Positions 63,897 through 64,000 of a stretch of 64,000 nt of DNA are shown here, one piece after another. Position numbers and translations under genes: made by a program. The DNA lies in the NCBI RefSeq assembly GCF_002584535.1, contig NZ_NUOT01000073.1:1-64000 (forward strand), in the 5' to 3' direction. The notes under the pieces were generated by a model that was given only the letters and a program-made list of their open reading frames with translations, was not told the origin of the DNA and ran no database searches. The stretch is from Bacillus cereus. GTDB taxonomy: Bacteria > Bacillota > Bacilli > Bacillales > Bacillaceae_G. Within the stretch, counting starts at the first letter, position 1. Every line of letters starts with the position of its first letter.

Positions 63897-64000
63897 TCAT
63901 TCCTCATATTCTTGTCTCACCTGTTGATAATTCCCCCATGTATCTACATCAAAAAACATTCTCTCACTTTCCGACAACAATGAAATTCCATTTATCGTAG
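63897..64000 (-). CDS. nucleotidyltransferase (MobA/MocA-like), C-terminus only
   Basis: 34 codons ending at TGA 63897 and open to the right edge. The sequence contains FFDVDTWGDYQQV, the C-terminal motif (D-x-D-T-x-x-D) of molybdenum-cofactor guanylyl/cytidylyltransferase and related NTP transferases. The catalytic N-terminal domain lies outside the window, so the substrate cannot be given. Confidence 0.6.
   Translation of the reverse strand, partial: TINGISLLSESERMFFDVDTWGNYQQVRQEYEE

Overview
The window looks like chromosomal DNA of a Bacillus cereus group organism: AT-rich, with strong GGAGG ribosome sites. It carries a CwpFM/EntFM-type cell-wall peptidase, a Bc1960-type peptidoglycan deacetylase, L-lactate dehydrogenase, a csoR-copA-copZ copper operon, topoisomerase III and UPF0291. 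No rRNA, tRNA or CRISPR array was seen. Assignments rest on motifs and recalled family sequences; no search was run.

Layout. 0.3-4.9 kb: small metabolic and resistance genes (flavin split-barrel protein, Nudix hydrolase, SdpI-like protein, peptidoglycan deacetylase, AadK-like adenylyltransferase). 4.9-10.9 kb: an O-methyltransferase gene cut in two by a 5,319-bp insertion (5481-10799). The insertion has 27-bp imperfect terminal inverted repeats, a 5-bp direct duplication (GAAGT) and subterminal 20-bp repeats at both ends. It carries a four-repeat LPXTG surface protein, two small genes and a decayed IS3 copy, but no transposase that would fit its ends. 11-21 kb: SDR oxidoreductase, ABC exporter, alpha/beta hydrolase, CwpFM, nitroreductase, short DD-carboxypeptidase, lipoprotein. 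21-23.3 kb: a decay zone with a cytochrome P450 interrupted by one TAA codon beside a TetR remnant. 23.4-28.1 kb: a complete branched-chain amino acid/amide-type ABC importer operon. 28.5-31.9 kb: a COG0523 GTPase behind a near-consensus Zur box, lactate dehydrogenase, AI-2E family permease.

32.8-46.8 kb is accessory: a CoA-ligase/thiolase/enoyl-CoA hydratase/3-hydroxyacyl-CoA dehydrogenase operon with a PucR-type regulator and an aromatic-acid-type MFS transporter. Remnants of a flavoprotein monooxygenase and an aldehyde dehydrogenase lie among these genes, so the pathway looks partly decayed. A MATE pump, a YtcJ-like amidohydrolase and an unusual MerR/zinc-ribbon/methyltransferase-like fusion follow. 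47-54 kb: DsbA/FrnE-like protein, an Rrf2 regulator truncated by an amber codon, a divergent LysR/EamA pair, a CopD fragment, BrnQ and a CNT nucleoside transporter. 54-64 kb: topB, an M24 aminopeptidase, the copper operon with the CsoR site placed between -35 and -10, YitT, LysR, a UPF0291 gene behind a perfect 35-bp palindrome, and the C-terminus of a MobA/MocA-like nucleotidyltransferase running off the right edge.

The most interesting signal is the transposon-like island that splits the methyltransferase gene, together with the related 20-bp repeat arrays inside it and elsewhere in the window.
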